Part shown: positions 1 to 7,872 of the stretch, one piece after another
Layout of the letters: the number at the start of each line of letters is the position of its first letter
Numbering within the stretch: the first letter of the stretch is position 1
NCBI RefSeq assembly: GCF_001557215.1
Contig: NZ_LSJM01000250.1
Span: forward strand, 1 to 15,519
Direction: 5' to 3'
DNA from: Sphingomonas sp. CCH9-E2
GTDB lineage: Bacteria > Pseudomonadota > Alphaproteobacteria > Sphingomonadales > Sphingomonadaceae
DNA length: 15,519 nucleotides
The notes under the pieces: model-generated
What the model was told of the DNA's origin: nothing
Database searches by the model: none
What the model saw: only the letters and a program-made list of their open reading frames with translations
Translations under genes and position numbers: made by a program

Positions 1-1
1 C

Positions 2-691
2 ATCAACGAAAATGACAGCGTCGCCACCGCCGAAATCCGCTTCGGCGACAATGACCGCCTTGCCGCACGCGTCGCGCAAGCCGCCGATGCCAATGGCGTC
101 GTGCTGCTCAGCGATATCGACGGCCTGTACGACCGCAACCCCGCCCTCCCCGGCGCGCAGCATATCGCGCAGGTCACCCAGATCGACGCGCGGATCGAGG
201 GGATGGCCGATCGCGGCTCCGCGTCCGGCATGGGATCGGGCGGAATGGTGTCGAAGATCGAGGCAGCGCGGATCGCGGCCAGCGCCGGGGTCAGCCTCGC
301 CATCGCCAGCGGTCGGATCGACCGCCCGCTCTCCGCCGACGCCCGCCACACCATCTTCCTCCCCGAGAAACGCACGCGCGCCCGCAAAGCGTGGCTGGCG
401 GGTCGCCTCACCGCCAAGGGCAGCATCACGATCGACGCCGGCGCCGCAGCGGCGCTGACCGAAGGGCGCAGCCTGCTCGCGATCGGTGCCACGGGCGTGC
501 GCGGGATGTTCTTCCGCGGCGACCTCGTGACCATCGAAGGCCCGAATGGCCCGATCGCACGCGGTCTCGCCGAATATGATGCGGGGGAAGCGCAGGCGAT
601 CCTCGGCACCCGTAGCGAGGACCAAAGCGAAATCCTCGGCTACTCCCCCCGCGCGGCGTTGGTGCATCGCAACCATATGGTGTTGCTGTGA
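2..691 (+). CDS. proB: Glutamate 5-kinase, C-terminal part (gene starts upstream of the window)
   Basis: First enzyme of proline synthesis: phosphorylates L-glutamate with ATP in the cytoplasm to give glutamyl-5-phosphate for ProA. The reading frame is open from base 2 and ends in TGA at 689-691, so about 229 C-terminal residues are present. The visible part opens with the family motif INENDSVAT followed by EIRFGDND, then LLSDIDGLYD, then the nucleotide-binding GMGSGGMVSKIEAARIA (about 229-279). These belong to the amino-acid kinase fold. From about base 420 the GSITIDAGA segment starts a C-terminal PUA domain, ending in PRAALVHRNHMVLL, which is typical of full-length bacterial ProB. Its stop overlaps the GTG start of the next gene by four bases, implying translational coupling. 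The identification is secure; the start and promoter are outside the window. Confidence 0.96.
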   Translation: MNENDSVATAEIRFGDNDRLAARVAQAADANGVVLLSDIDGLYDRNPALPGAQHIAQVTQIDARIEGMADRGSASGMGSGGMVSKIEAARIAASAGVSLAIASGRIDRPLSADARHTIFLPEKRTRARKAWLAGRLTAKGSITIDAGAAAALTEGRSLLAIGATGVRGMFFRGDLVTIEGPNGPIARGLAEYDAGEAQAILGTRSEDQSEILGYSPRAALVHRNHMVLL

Positions 692-1596
692 CTCTGACCC
701 TCGCCCTCACCGGCGCGACCGGCTTCGTCGGCAAGGCGACCGTCGACCATGCCCTCGCCAGCGGCCATCGCGTCCGCGCGCTCACCCGCCGCGACCAGCC
801 GCCACGCGACGGCGTCACCTGGATCCCCGGCAGCCTGGACGACGAAACCGCGCTCGCCCGCCTCGCCGAGGGGGCAGACGCGGTCCTCCACATTGCCGGC
901 GTCGTCAACGCACCCACTCCCGCCGGCTTCATCACCGGCAATGTCGACGGCACGCACCGCATGGTCGCTGCAGCAGCGGGACTAGGCGTGCGCCGCTTCG
1001 TCCATGTCTCGTCACTATCCGCGCGCGAACCGGACCTGTCGCTCTATGGCAACTCCAAGGCGCTGGCCGAAGACGAAGTGCGCAAGTCCGGCCTCGACTG
1101 GACGATGGTCCGCCCGCCGGGAGTCTATGGCCCCGGCGACCTGGAGATGCGCGACGTCTTCCGCATGGCGAAGCTCGGTTTTGTCGTGCTGCCTCCGGCA
1201 GGCCGCGTGTCGCTGGTGCATGTCCGCGACCTCGCGCGGCTGCTGGTCGCGATGGCGGAGACCGATACGGGCCGCCACATTTATGAATGCGACGACGGGG
1301 TCGATGGCGGCTACAGCCATGCCGAGTTCGCCCGGTTGGTCGGCGGCGCAGTCGGCAAGCGGCCGATCCCGCTCCACGTCCCGCGCGCGCTGCTCCACTT
1401 TGTCGGCCACGCCGATCGCTTCCTGCGCGAGGCGAATGCCAAGCTCACGCCCGATCGCGCGGCCTATTTGAGCCACCCCGACTGGACCGCGACCCCGCAC
1501 CACCGCCCGCCGGCGAACCTGTGGACCCCGCAGATCGCGACGCTCGACGGGCTGGTCGAAACGGCGGACTGGTACCGGTCGAACGGATTGCTTTAG
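688..1596 (+). CDS. NAD(P)-dependent epimerase/reductase (extended SDR), candidate ceramide-pathway reductase CerR
   Basis: A 302-aa cytoplasmic oxidoreductase of the extended short-chain dehydrogenase (NAD-dependent epimerase) family. Seen: the nucleotide-binding motif TGATGFVG at residues 8-15, VLHIAG at 66-71, VHVSS at 105-109, and the catalytic pair Y120 and K124 in YGNSK; VRPPGVYGPGD follows at 141-151. The start is GTG at 688, sharing GTGA with the proB stop; homologues begin exactly at this point. Known: in Caulobacter an enzyme of this type (CerR), encoded beside acp and spt, reduces the 3-oxo group during ceramide synthesis. Inferred: the same role here, because acp and spt follow 226 bases downstream in the same order. 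The alternative is a generic sugar-nucleotide epimerase or an NDUFA9-like SDR. The family is certain; the substrate is only supported by context. Confidence 0.85.
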   Translation: MTLTLALTGATGFVGKATVDHALASGHRVRALTRRDQPPRDGVTWIPGSLDDETALARLAEGADAVLHIAGVVNAPTPAGFITGNVDGTHRMVAAAAGLGVRRFVHVSSLSAREPDLSLYGNSKALAEDEVRKSGLDWTMVRPPGVYGPGDLEMRDVFRMAKLGFVVLPPAGRVSLVHVRDLARLLVAMAETDTGRHIYECDDGVDGGYSHAEFARLVGGAVGKRPIPLHVPRALLHFVGHADRFLREANAKLTPDRAAYLSHPDWTATPHHRPPANLWTPQIATLDGLVETADWYRSNGLL

Positions 1597-1690
1597 GAAC
1601 CGCAACCGCCCTTGAAATGTTGGATTTTCACTGCTTGGGTCGACCCATGGTTCCGGCCCTCCCCCACCCGCCATCGCGTCACGCCGACCG

Positions 1691-1750
1691 CCTGACACCG
1701 CGCATGACAACACCGCAAAATTGTCAGTTTCTCCTCCAAAGGGTGTCAGG
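1691..1750. promoter_or_regulatory. Nested TGACA/TGTCA inverted repeats upstream of acp-spt, possible operator
   Basis: The 226-base gap 1597-1822 carries no gene but has four copies of one pentamer. CCTGACACC (1691-1699) pairs perfectly with GGTGTCAGG (1742-1750), and inside these TGACAA (1705-1710) pairs with TTGTCA (1721-1726). The two outer-to-inner steps are 12 and 22 bases, near one and two helical turns, which suits a protein bound on one face rather than an RNA hairpin. No T-run follows, so it is not a classic terminator. The half-site resembles the CTGTCA half-site of Pho boxes, but the spacing is not exact. No convincing -35/-10 pair was found nearby. That it is a regulatory site for acp-spt is inference. 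Confidence 0.4.
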
Positions 1751-1822
1751 CACCGCCCCGCTCCTCCCGCAATTCCGCCGCAATCGCTTGGCAGTGCCAG
1801 CCCACACCAGTAAGGACCGCGC

Positions 1823-2065
1823 ATGAGCGACCGTAACGACATCTTTGAAACCGTCTCCGCCCAGATCGAACCCTTCAACAAGAAGGGCGTCGCGCTGACC
1901 GAAACCACGACCTTTGCCGGCGATCTCGAATGGGACAGCCTGACGGTGATGGATTTCGTTGCGGCGATCGAGGACGAGTTCGACATCATCATCACCATGA
2001 ACATGCAGGCGGAGATCGAAACCGTCGGCCAGCTGGTCGATGCGGTCCAGAAGCTGAAGGGCTGA
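1823..2065 (+). CDS. Acyl carrier protein dedicated to sphingolipid synthesis
   Basis: An 80-aa acidic acyl carrier protein. The phosphopantetheine attachment site is the serine of WDSLTVMDF (S39), lying at the start of helix II as in the ACP family. The N-terminal helix and the EFDIIITMN stretch after it also fit. Start ATG 1823 has AAGGA at 1812-1816, six bases upstream. The spt start lies five bases after its stop, so the two are surely co-transcribed. Known: sphingolipid-producing alphaproteobacteria carry an ACP gene next to spt, and it is thought to hand the acyl chain to Spt; housekeeping AcpP lies elsewhere with the fab genes. The residues around the serine differ from the usual housekeeping GADSLD motif, which supports a specialised ACP. 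The ACP identity is very sure and the partner is inferred from the gene order. Confidence 0.93.
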   Translation: MSDRNDIFETVSAQIEPFNKKGVALTETTTFAGDLEWDSLTVMDFVAAIEDEFDIIITMNMQAEIETVGQLVDAVQKLKG

Positions 2066-2070
2066 ACTAC

Positions 2071-3324
2071 GTGACCGAAGCCATTGCCACTTCCGACGCT
2101 CCGGCTCCGCTGACGGGCGACAAGCCCGATCTGATGAGCAAGTTCGACGCCATCATCGCGGAGCGCAAGGCGCTGCTCGATGCCGGCTTCACCGATCCCT
2201 ATGCGGTGGTGATGGAGCAGGTGAAATCGCCGACAGAGGCGGTGATCAAGGGCAAGGACACGATCCTGCTCGGCACCTATAACTATATGGGCATGACCTT
2301 TGACCCCGACGTGATCGCGGCGGGCAAGGAAGCGCTCGACAAGTTCGGTAGCGGCACCAATGGCAGCCGCATGCTCAACGGCACCTTCCGCGACCATATG
2401 GAGGTCGAACAGGCGCTGCGCGACTTTTACGGCACCACCGGCGCGATCGTGTTCTCGACCGGATACATGGCCAATCTCGGCATGATCTCGACGCTGGCCG
2501 GCAAGGGCGATTACATCATCCTCGATGCCGACAGCCACGCCTCGATCTATGACGGGTGCAAACAGGGCGTCGCCGAAATCGTCCGCTTCCGCCACAACAG
2601 CGTCGAGGATCTCGACAAGCGGCTCGGCCGCCTCCCCGCCGAAGCCGGCAAGCTGGTGGTGATCGAGGGCGTCTATTCGATGCTCGGCGACATCGCCCCG
2701 CTCAAGGAAATGGTCGCCGTCGCCAAGAAGCATGGTGCGATGGTCCTGTCCGACGAGGCGCATTCGATGGGCTTTTACGGCCCCAACGGACGCGGCGTGT
2801 ATGAGGCTTTGGGGTGTGAGGGCGATGTCGACTTCATCGTCGGCACCTTCTCCAAGTCGGTCGGTACCGTCGGCGGCTTCTGCGTGTCCAACCACCCGAA
2901 GTTCGAGGCGATCCGGCTCGCCTGTCGCCCGTACATCTTCACCGCCAGCCTGCCGCCCAGCGTCGTCGCCACCGCCGCGACCTCGATCCGCAAGCTGAGG
3001 ACCGCGACCAAGAAGCGCGAACAGCTGTGGGACAATGCCCGCACGCTGCATGCCGGGCTCAAGGAAATGGGCTTCAAGCTTGGCACCGAACAGGCCGACA
3101 GCGCGATCATCGCGGTGATCCTGACCGATCAGGTACAGGGCGCGGCGATGTGGCAGACGCTGTTGGAAAACGGTCTCTACGTAAACCTGGCGCGTCCCCC
3201 CGCGACCCCGGCCGGCACCTTCCTGCTGCGCTGTTCGCTGTGCGCCGAGCATACGCCCGAGCAGATCCAGCGCATCCTGGGCATGTTCAAGGCAGCGGGC
3301 CAGGCGGTCGGCGTCATCGCCTGA
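2071..3324 (+). CDS. spt: Serine palmitoyltransferase
   Basis: PLP-dependent alpha-oxoamine synthase that condenses L-serine with a long-chain acyl thioester to 3-ketosphinganine, the first committed step of sphingolipid synthesis. With GTG 2071 as start it has 417 aa, close to the 420 aa of soluble bacterial Spt. Visible residues: N97 in GSGTNGSR, the PLP-stacking H156 in DSHAS, D228 and H231 in SDEAHSMG, the Schiff-base lysine K262 in GTFSKSVG, R375 in NLARPPATP and R387 in LLRCS. These fit the Sphingomonas paucimobilis enzyme with a constant offset of three, which argues against its relatives AONS, KBL and ALAS. The start is chosen because AAGGG (2057-2061) precedes it and only five bases separate it from acp; the open frame further upstream overlaps acp and encodes shadow sequence. 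It is probably translated together with the ACP. Confidence 0.97.
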   Translation: MTEAIATSDAPAPLTGDKPDLMSKFDAIIAERKALLDAGFTDPYAVVMEQVKSPTEAVIKGKDTILLGTYNYMGMTFDPDVIAAGKEALDKFGSGTNGSRMLNGTFRDHMEVEQALRDFYGTTGAIVFSTGYMANLGMISTLAGKGDYIILDADSHASIYDGCKQGVAEIVRFRHNSVEDLDKRLGRLPAEAGKLVVIEGVYSMLGDIAPLKEMVAVAKKHGAMVLSDEAHSMGFYGPNGRGVYEALGCEGDVDFIVGTFSKSVGTVGGFCVSNHPKFEAIRLACRPYIFTASLPPSVVATAATSIRKLRTATKKREQLWDNARTLHAGLKEMGFKLGTEQADSAIIAVILTDQVQGAAMWQTLLENGLYVNLARPPATPAGTFLLRCSLCAEHTPEQIQRILGMFKAAGQAVGVIA

Positions 3325-3364
3325 CCGCTGGCGCCGGTTGCTGCCCGGGCCTAGACAGTCAGCC

Positions 3365-5323
3365 ATGCGCGAGACCAGCTATTCCCGCCTGATCCGCCGC
3401 TGGTCCGCGCTGGACTGGCGCGTGGGGTTGATGGCGGTGGTGGCGCTGCTCGGCTGCGCCGTCCTCGCGCTGCTGGTGGTAAACCAGCGCGATGCCGACG
3501 CCCAGCACCAGGCCGCGCTCGCCCGCCAGTCGGAGAGCTACGAAGTCATGGTCCTCGCGCAAAGCTTTGCCGCCAGTATGGCGCGGGCCGAAGCGACGCT
3601 GGGCCGCTACGTCGTCGCCGGCGAACGCGCGGTGGGGCGCGATTTCGTCGCCGAATGGCAGCGCGCCGGCGGCCAGCTCGGCCTGCTGGAACGGCGGGTG
3701 CGCGGCAATGCGGCGCAGGTCGACCGTGCCACCCGGCTGCGCAGTGCCTATGATGCCCGCGGCCTCGAACTGGCCGAAGTCGCCCGCAATACCGACCGCG
3801 GCCGCAACGCGGCGGCCTACGCCTTTTACAACGAGGCCCGCCGCTCGCCGCATCTCGCCACACTGTCGCGCGAAACCGGCGCGATCTTCGATGCCGAACG
3901 GCTGTTGCTCAACGCCCGCGCGGGCGAAGCGCGGCTGACCGCAGCGGGCGCGGCGGAGGAAACGCGCAATCTCGTCCTGTTCGGCGCCCTGCTTGCCGCC
4001 GGCGCGATCGCACTGGGCTGGCTCAATGTCCGGGCGATCCGCGAGCGTGCCGCCGCCGCGGCCGAGGCCGAGGCGCAGCGCGCGCGGTCGGAGGAGCTTC
4101 AGGCCGCCGTCGCCGCCGCAACCGCCGGGCTCCAGGCCGAAGCACGCGAACGCGCCGCCGCCGAGGAGAAGCTGCGCCAGGTTCAGAAGATGGAGGCGGT
4201 GGGCCAGCTGACCGGTGGGATCGCGCATGATTTCAACAATATGCTCGCGGTCGTTCTGGGCGGCATCGAACTCGCGAGGCGCAACCTGCCCGATGGTGCG
4301 GACGCCGCGCAGCGCCATATCGACAATGCGGCCGAAGGCGCGAACCGGGCCGCCGCGCTGACCCGCCAGCTGCTCGGCTTCGCCCGATCCGAAGCACTCG
4401 CGCCCGAAGCGATCGAACCGACCGAGCTGATTGCGGGCATGTCGGTTCTGCTCGACCGCACGCTCGGCGACGGGATCCGCGTCGAAACGCACAGCGAAGG
4501 CACGCAATGGAAGGTTTGGGCCGACCGGGTGCAGCTCGAAAATGCGCTGCTCAATCTGGCGGTTAACGCGCGCGATGCGATGGATGGGCGCGGTACGATC
4601 ACAATCTCGTCGGGCCATGTCGCGCTCGACGGCGACGATGCCGGGGAGTGCGCGCCGGGCGATTATGTGCGCATCGCGGTGAGCGACACCGGCAGCGGCA
4701 TGCCGCCCGAGGTGATCGAGCGGGCGTTCGAACCGTTCTTCACGACCAAGCCAGTCGGCAAGGGCACCGGCCTCGGCCTCAGTCAGATTTTCGGATTTGT
4801 CCGCCAGTCGGGGGGCGAGGTACGGATCGACTCGACCGTGGGTCAGGGCACGACGGTCACCATGTTCCTCCCCTGCCACGCCGCGACCGCGACCGCCGCC
4901 CCGACCGTCGAACGCGTCGGCCCGCGCGCAGGGCCGCACGGCGCGCTCGACATTCTGGTGGTGGAGGATGATCCGCGCGTCCTCACCGCCACGCTGGCCG
5001 CGCTCGAGGAACTGGGTCACCGCCCCGTCGCGTGCAGCGACCCGCTGACCGCGCCGCGCATCGTCGCAGGGATGCGCGCGCTCGACCTGGTGATCAGCGA
5101 TGTGCTGATGCCGGGCCAGACCGGACCGGAAATGGTCGCGGCGCTCGCGCCGCAGCTGCGCTCGGTCGCCATCCTCTATGTCACCGGCTATGCCGGCGAG
5201 GGGGAAGAGGACCGGTTTGCGGGCCGTCCCGTGCTGCGCAAACCCTTTACCCTGGCCGGTCTGGAACAGGCGCTGGCGGATGCGATCGCGTTCCAGACAC
5301 ATGCCGACGCGGCGACAGGCTAG
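3365..5323 (+). CDS. Membrane-bound hybrid sensor histidine kinase with C-terminal receiver domain
   Basis: A 652-aa inner-membrane sensor. TM1 lies at about residues 19-40 and TM2 at about 202-221, enclosing a mostly helical periplasmic region of about 160 residues that resembles a CHASE3-type four-helix sensor. A charged alanine-rich coiled coil (about 228-275) leads to the HisKA domain with phospho-acceptor H288 in [11 protein letters not shown]. The ATPase domain follows: N-box [11 protein letters not shown]1 DTGSG (441), F-box FEPFFTTK and G2 GKGTGLGLS (465-473). The receiver domain has D535/D536, phospho-acceptor D579 in SDVLMPG and K626 in RKPF. ATG 3365 is chosen because the nine residues upstream (TTG 3338) are not conserved-looking. 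All catalytic residues are intact. It lies 40 bases after spt and 84 before lptF; no partner response regulator with a DNA-binding domain is in the window, so the output is unknown. Confidence 0.92.
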   Translation: MRETSYSRLIRRWSALDWRVGLMAVVALLGCAVLALLVVNQRDADAQHQAALARQSESYEVMVLAQSFAASMARAEATLGRYVVAGERAVGRDFVAEWQRAGGQLGLLERRVRGNAAQVDRATRLRSAYDARGLELAEVARNTDRGRNAAAYAFYNEARRSPHLATLSRETGAIFDAERLLLNARAGEARLTAAGAAEETRNLVLFGALLAAGAIALGWLNVRAIRERAAAAAEAEAQRARSEELQAAVAAATAGLQAEARERAAAEEKLRQVQKMEAVGQLTGGIAHDFNNMLAVVLGGIELARRNLPDGADAAQRHIDNAAEGANRAAALTRQLLGFARSEALAPEAIEPTELIAGMSVLLDRTLGDGIRVETHSEGTQWKVWADRVQLENALLNLAVNARDAMDGRGTITISSGHVALDGDDAGECAPGDYVRIAVSDTGSGMPPEVIERAFEPFFTTKPVGKGTGLGLSQIFGFVRQSGGEVRIDSTVGQGTTVTMFLPCHAATATAAPTVERVGPRAGPHGALDILVVEDDPRVLTATLAALEELGHRPVACSDPLTAPRIVAGMRALDLVISDVLMPGQTGPEMVAALAPQLRSVAILYVTGYAGEGEEDRFAGRPVLRKPFTLAGLEQALADAIAFQTHADAATG

Positions 5324-5407
5324 ATTTACCCGCAACCTTCGATATAGCGGACACATTCCCGTCGGCGCGGCCGGCATGTGATCAGTTTGAAGGCGCGAAC
5401 CAATTCG

Positions 5408-6607
5408 ATGACCGCACTCGACCGGTACATGGCGCGCCTGATCGCGGTCCCGCTGATCTCGACGCTGCTGATCTCGGCGATGCTGCTGGTGCTCGACCGG
5501 ATGCTGCGCCTGTTCGACTTCGTAGCGAGCGAAGGCGGCCCGGTCAGCGTGGTGTGGCAGATGCTCGCCAATCTGCTCCCCGAATATCTTGGCCTTGGCA
5601 TTCCGATCGGGCTGATGCTCGGCATCCTGCTCGCCTTCCGCCGCCTCGCAACCACGTCCGAACTCGACGTGCTGCGCGCGGTGGGGATGAGCTATGGCCG
5701 GATGCTGCGCGTTCCGTTCATGTATGCCATCGCGCTCGCCGCGCTGAACCTCGCGATCGTCGGCTATATCCAGCCGCTTGCCCGCTACAATTACGAAGGG
5801 CTGCGGTTCGAGCTGCGTACCGGTGCGCTCGGCGCGTCGATCAAGGTTGGAGAGTTCACCAACCTCGGCGACCGCATGACGTTGCGGATCGAGGAAAGCA
5901 AGAATGAGGGCCGCGACCTGTCCGGCATCTTCATCAGCGCACGCGCGCCGGGTGGCGACATCGTGTCGGCGACCGCGGAAAAAGGCCAGTTCCTGCGCAC
6001 CGACGATCCCGACGTCATCATCTTTCGCCTGACCAAGGGCACGCTGATCCACCAGTCGCCCAAGTTCGACGTGCCGCGCGTGCTCACCTTCGACGCGCAC
6101 GACCTGCCGATCGACCTGCCGAAGTTCGAGCAGTTCCGTCAGCGTGGCGAGAACAAGCTGGAGCTGACCCTGCCCCAGCTCGCGCAGATCGGGAGCGATC
6201 CCAAGGCAAGCGAGCAGGAACGCGATTCCAGCCGCTCGACCTTCCACTTCCGCGTGGTGGAGGTGGCGACGATGCTGCTGCTGCCCTTCCTCGCCTTGGC
6301 GCTGGGCGTCCCGCCCAAGCGATCGACCTCCGCGCTCGGCGTGTTCCTGTCGATCGTGATGATCGTCACCTATCACAAGATCAACGAATACGCCCAATCG
6401 ATCGGCAGCCTCGGGCGGATCGACCCGCTGATCGCGTTATGGGGGCCGTTTCTGATCTTCGCCGCCCTGGTGTTCTGGATGTATTACACGATCGCCTTCG
6501 TGCCCGGCGGCCAGCCGATCGGCGCGCTCGAGAAATTCTTTGCGAAGGCGTGGAAGTCGGTGGCGAAATATCTGCCCGGCCGGCGCAAGCGGAAGGCGGC
6601 GGCATGA
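5408..6607 (+). CDS. lptF: LptF/LptG-type permease, first copy (LptF)
   Basis: A 399-aa inner-membrane permease of the YjgP/YjgQ family. LptF and LptG together with the LptB ATPase extract lipid (classically LPS) from the inner membrane and pass it to the LptC-LptA bridge. Seen: three N-terminal membrane helices (about 10-30, 58-77, 100-122), the cytoplasmic coupling segment RRLATTSELDVLRAVGMS (about 78-95), a periplasmic beta-jellyroll region (about 130-280) and three C-terminal helices (about 283-300, 308-322, 340-364), then a basic tail ending GRRKRK. ATG 5408 is chosen as giving the usual N-terminus LDRYMARLIAVPL; GAAGG at 5389-5393 is rather distant. An in-frame GTG at 5378 would add ten residues. 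The stop overlaps lptG as ATGA. Sphingomonads lack LPS, so the cargo may be glycosphingolipid. Confidence 0.93.
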   Translation: MTALDRYMARLIAVPLISTLLISAMLLVLDRMLRLFDFVASEGGPVSVVWQMLANLLPEYLGLGIPIGLMLGILLAFRRLATTSELDVLRAVGMSYGRMLRVPFMYAIALAALNLAIVGYIQPLARYNYEGLRFELRTGALGASIKVGEFTNLGDRMTLRIEESKNEGRDLSGIFISARAPGGDIVSATAEKGQFLRTDDPDVIIFRLTKGTLIHQSPKFDVPRVLTFDAHDLPIDLPKFEQFRQRGENKLELTLPQLAQIGSDPKASEQERDSSRSTFHFRVVEVATMLLLPFLALALGVPPKRSTSALGVFLSIVMIVTYHKINEYAQSIGSLGRIDPLIALWGPFLIFAALVFWMYYTIAFVPGGQPIGALEKFFAKAWKSVAKYLPGRRKRKAAA

Positions 6608-7707
6608 TCCACGCGCTCACCGATTTCTTCCCGTCGAAGACCGTGTCGCTCTACATGGCACGGTCGTTCCTCATCAACACCTTCGCCTTCCTGATTGGGC
6701 TGGTGCTGATCCTGCAGACGCTGGATCTGCTCAGTGAGTCCGGTCGCATCCTCGCCTATCCCGGCAATGGCGATGCGCAGGTGTGGAAATATGTCAGCCT
6801 GCGCGTGCCGCAGATCATCGCGACCTTCCTGCCCTTTTCGGTGCTGCTGGGCACGATCATCACCTTCACGACGATGAACCAGAATAGCGAGATCATCGCG
6901 CTCAAGGCATCGGGCCTGTCGGCGCATCAGGTCCTCGCACCGCTGATGATTGCGGGCTTGGGCGTCGCGATCATCTCCTTCAGCTTCAACGACCGCATCG
7001 TCTCGCGCGCCAGCACCACGCTCGCCGCGTGGAAAAAGGTCGATTACGGCCCGCTCCCGATCGACCGCGGCGACCGATCGAATGTGTGGGTGCGCGATGG
7101 TAGCCACCTGATCCATGCCCAGCAGATCAAGGGTCGTGGCGATGCCGCTATTCTGGGCGGCGTGACCGTCTACGAGCGCGACGGCGCGGCGCTGAAGTCG
7201 CTGGTGCGTGCCAAGACCGGGCGCCGCGAAGGCACGGGCTGGCGGGTCGAGGGTGCGGAGCGGTTCGACGTCGCAACCGGCAAGCTGACCCCGCTGGGCA
7301 GTACCGTGGTCGCGCAGGGCGTCCGCCCGGATCAGTTCACTTTGTCCAGTGTCGACGCCGAGAGCATGTCGTTCGGCGCGCTGTCGGAAGCGATCGACGA
7401 TCTGCGCGCCGCCGGCCGTCCGACCAAGGCGCTCGAAGGCGCGCTCTGGCACAAATTGTCGGGTCCGCTGTCCGCCGTGCTGATGCCGCTGCTCGCCGCC
7501 GTCGCCGCCTTCGGCATCGCCCGCTCGGGCAAGCTGTTCGTCCGCGCGGTGCTGGGAATGGGCCTCGGCTTCCTCTACTTCGTCGCCGACAATTTCGCGC
7601 TGGCGATGGGCAATCTCGGTGCCTACCCGCCCTTCCTCGCCGCCTGGGCGCCCTTCCTGCTGTTCGCGATGATCGGCGAAGCGGTGCTGCTCAAGAGCGA
7701 GGAATAA
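6604..7707 (+). CDS. lptG: LptF/LptG-type permease, second copy (LptG)
   Basis: A 367-aa partner permease of LptF. Its ATG at 6604 shares ATGA with the lptF stop, so the two subunits are translationally coupled, as expected for a heterodimer. Helices lie at about residues 21-42, 65-90 and 108-128, then a periplasmic domain (about 135-275) and three C-terminal helices (about 297-365). The coupling segment MNQNSEIIALKASGLS (about 91-106) is the family hallmark that contacts the LptB ATPase. lptB, lptC and lptA are not in this window. The order lptF-lptG is standard, but the placement directly behind spt and a sensor kinase is not the textbook position (in E. coli the pair stands alone near pepA). 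This suggests a link to sphingolipid export; the molecular family itself is clear. Confidence 0.94.
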   Translation: MIHALTDFFPSKTVSLYMARSFLINTFAFLIGLVLILQTLDLLSESGRILAYPGNGDAQVWKYVSLRVPQIIATFLPFSVLLGTIITFTTMNQNSEIIALKASGLSAHQVLAPLMIAGLGVAIISFSFNDRIVSRASTTLAAWKKVDYGPLPIDRGDRSNVWVRDGSHLIHAQQIKGRGDAAILGGVTVYERDGAALKSLVRAKTGRREGTGWRVEGAERFDVATGKLTPLGSTVVAQGVRPDQFTLSSVDAESMSFGALSEAIDDLRAAGRPTKALEGALWHKLSGPLSAVLMPLLAAVAAFGIARSGKLFVRAVLGMGLGFLYFVADNFALAMGNLGAYPPFLAAWAPFLLFAMIGEAVLLKSEE

Positions 7708-7730
7708 CAGGACTTCCCACTCCAACGTCG

Positions 7731-7804
7731 CCCCGGGCTTGACCCGGGGCCGGGCTGCCTGCGCCGGTCGAGCAAGAGAAGCCCGGGCCCGGCTCAAGCC
7801 CCCC
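7731..7804. repeat. REP-like palindromic element with an imperfect inverted copy
   Basis: CCCCGGG (7731-7737), loop CTTGA, CCCGGGG (7743-7749) forms a perfect 7-bp stem. About 30 bases on, 7781-7804 read on the other strand gives a related string, GGG-CTTGA-GCCGGG-CCCGGGC, so two copies stand head to head. Elements of the form CCCCGG-N-CTTG-N-CCGGGG are, as I recall, scattered in many copies between genes of Sphingomonas genomes. It lies between convergent genes, the usual site for such repeats. The copy number cannot be judged from one window. Confidence 0.55.
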
Positions 7805-7812
7805 GACAGACG

Positions 7813-7855
7813 AAAAGGGGCGGCAAGGCATTCGCCCGCCGCCCCAATCTTATCT
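7813..7855 (-). terminator. Hairpin terminator between convergent lptG and desaturase genes
   Basis: GGGGCGGC (7817-7824) and GCCGCCCC (7838-7845) form a perfect 8-bp stem with a 13-base loop. Read on the minus strand, the stem is followed by TTTT (7816-7813), a good intrinsic terminator for the desaturase gene, whose stop lies 27 bases before it. Read on the plus strand it is followed by AATCTTATCTT, a weaker T-rich tail that may also stop lptG transcripts. Confidence 0.6.
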
Positions 7856-7872
7856 TGGACCTGCAGCGGCTG

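Noticed and set aside
1015..3366. 783-codon open frame on the minus strand across the SDR, acp and spt genes
   Set aside because: Lies antisense to three well-identified genes, has no recognisable domain and the low-complexity composition typical of a GC-rich shadow frame.
5378..5407. Upstream GTG start for lptF adding ten residues
   Set aside because: No ribosome-binding site before it, and the family's N-terminal pattern begins at the ATG at 5408.
3359..6397. 1012-codon open frame on the minus strand opposite the histidine kinase and lptF
   Set aside because: Very long but Arg/His/Gly/Ala-rich with no motif; the plus strand encodes two clear multi-domain proteins. GC-rich third positions produce such frames.
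6484..7797. 437-codon minus-strand frame opposite lptG
   Set aside because: Shadow of lptG; its N-terminal part runs through the REP-like repeat.
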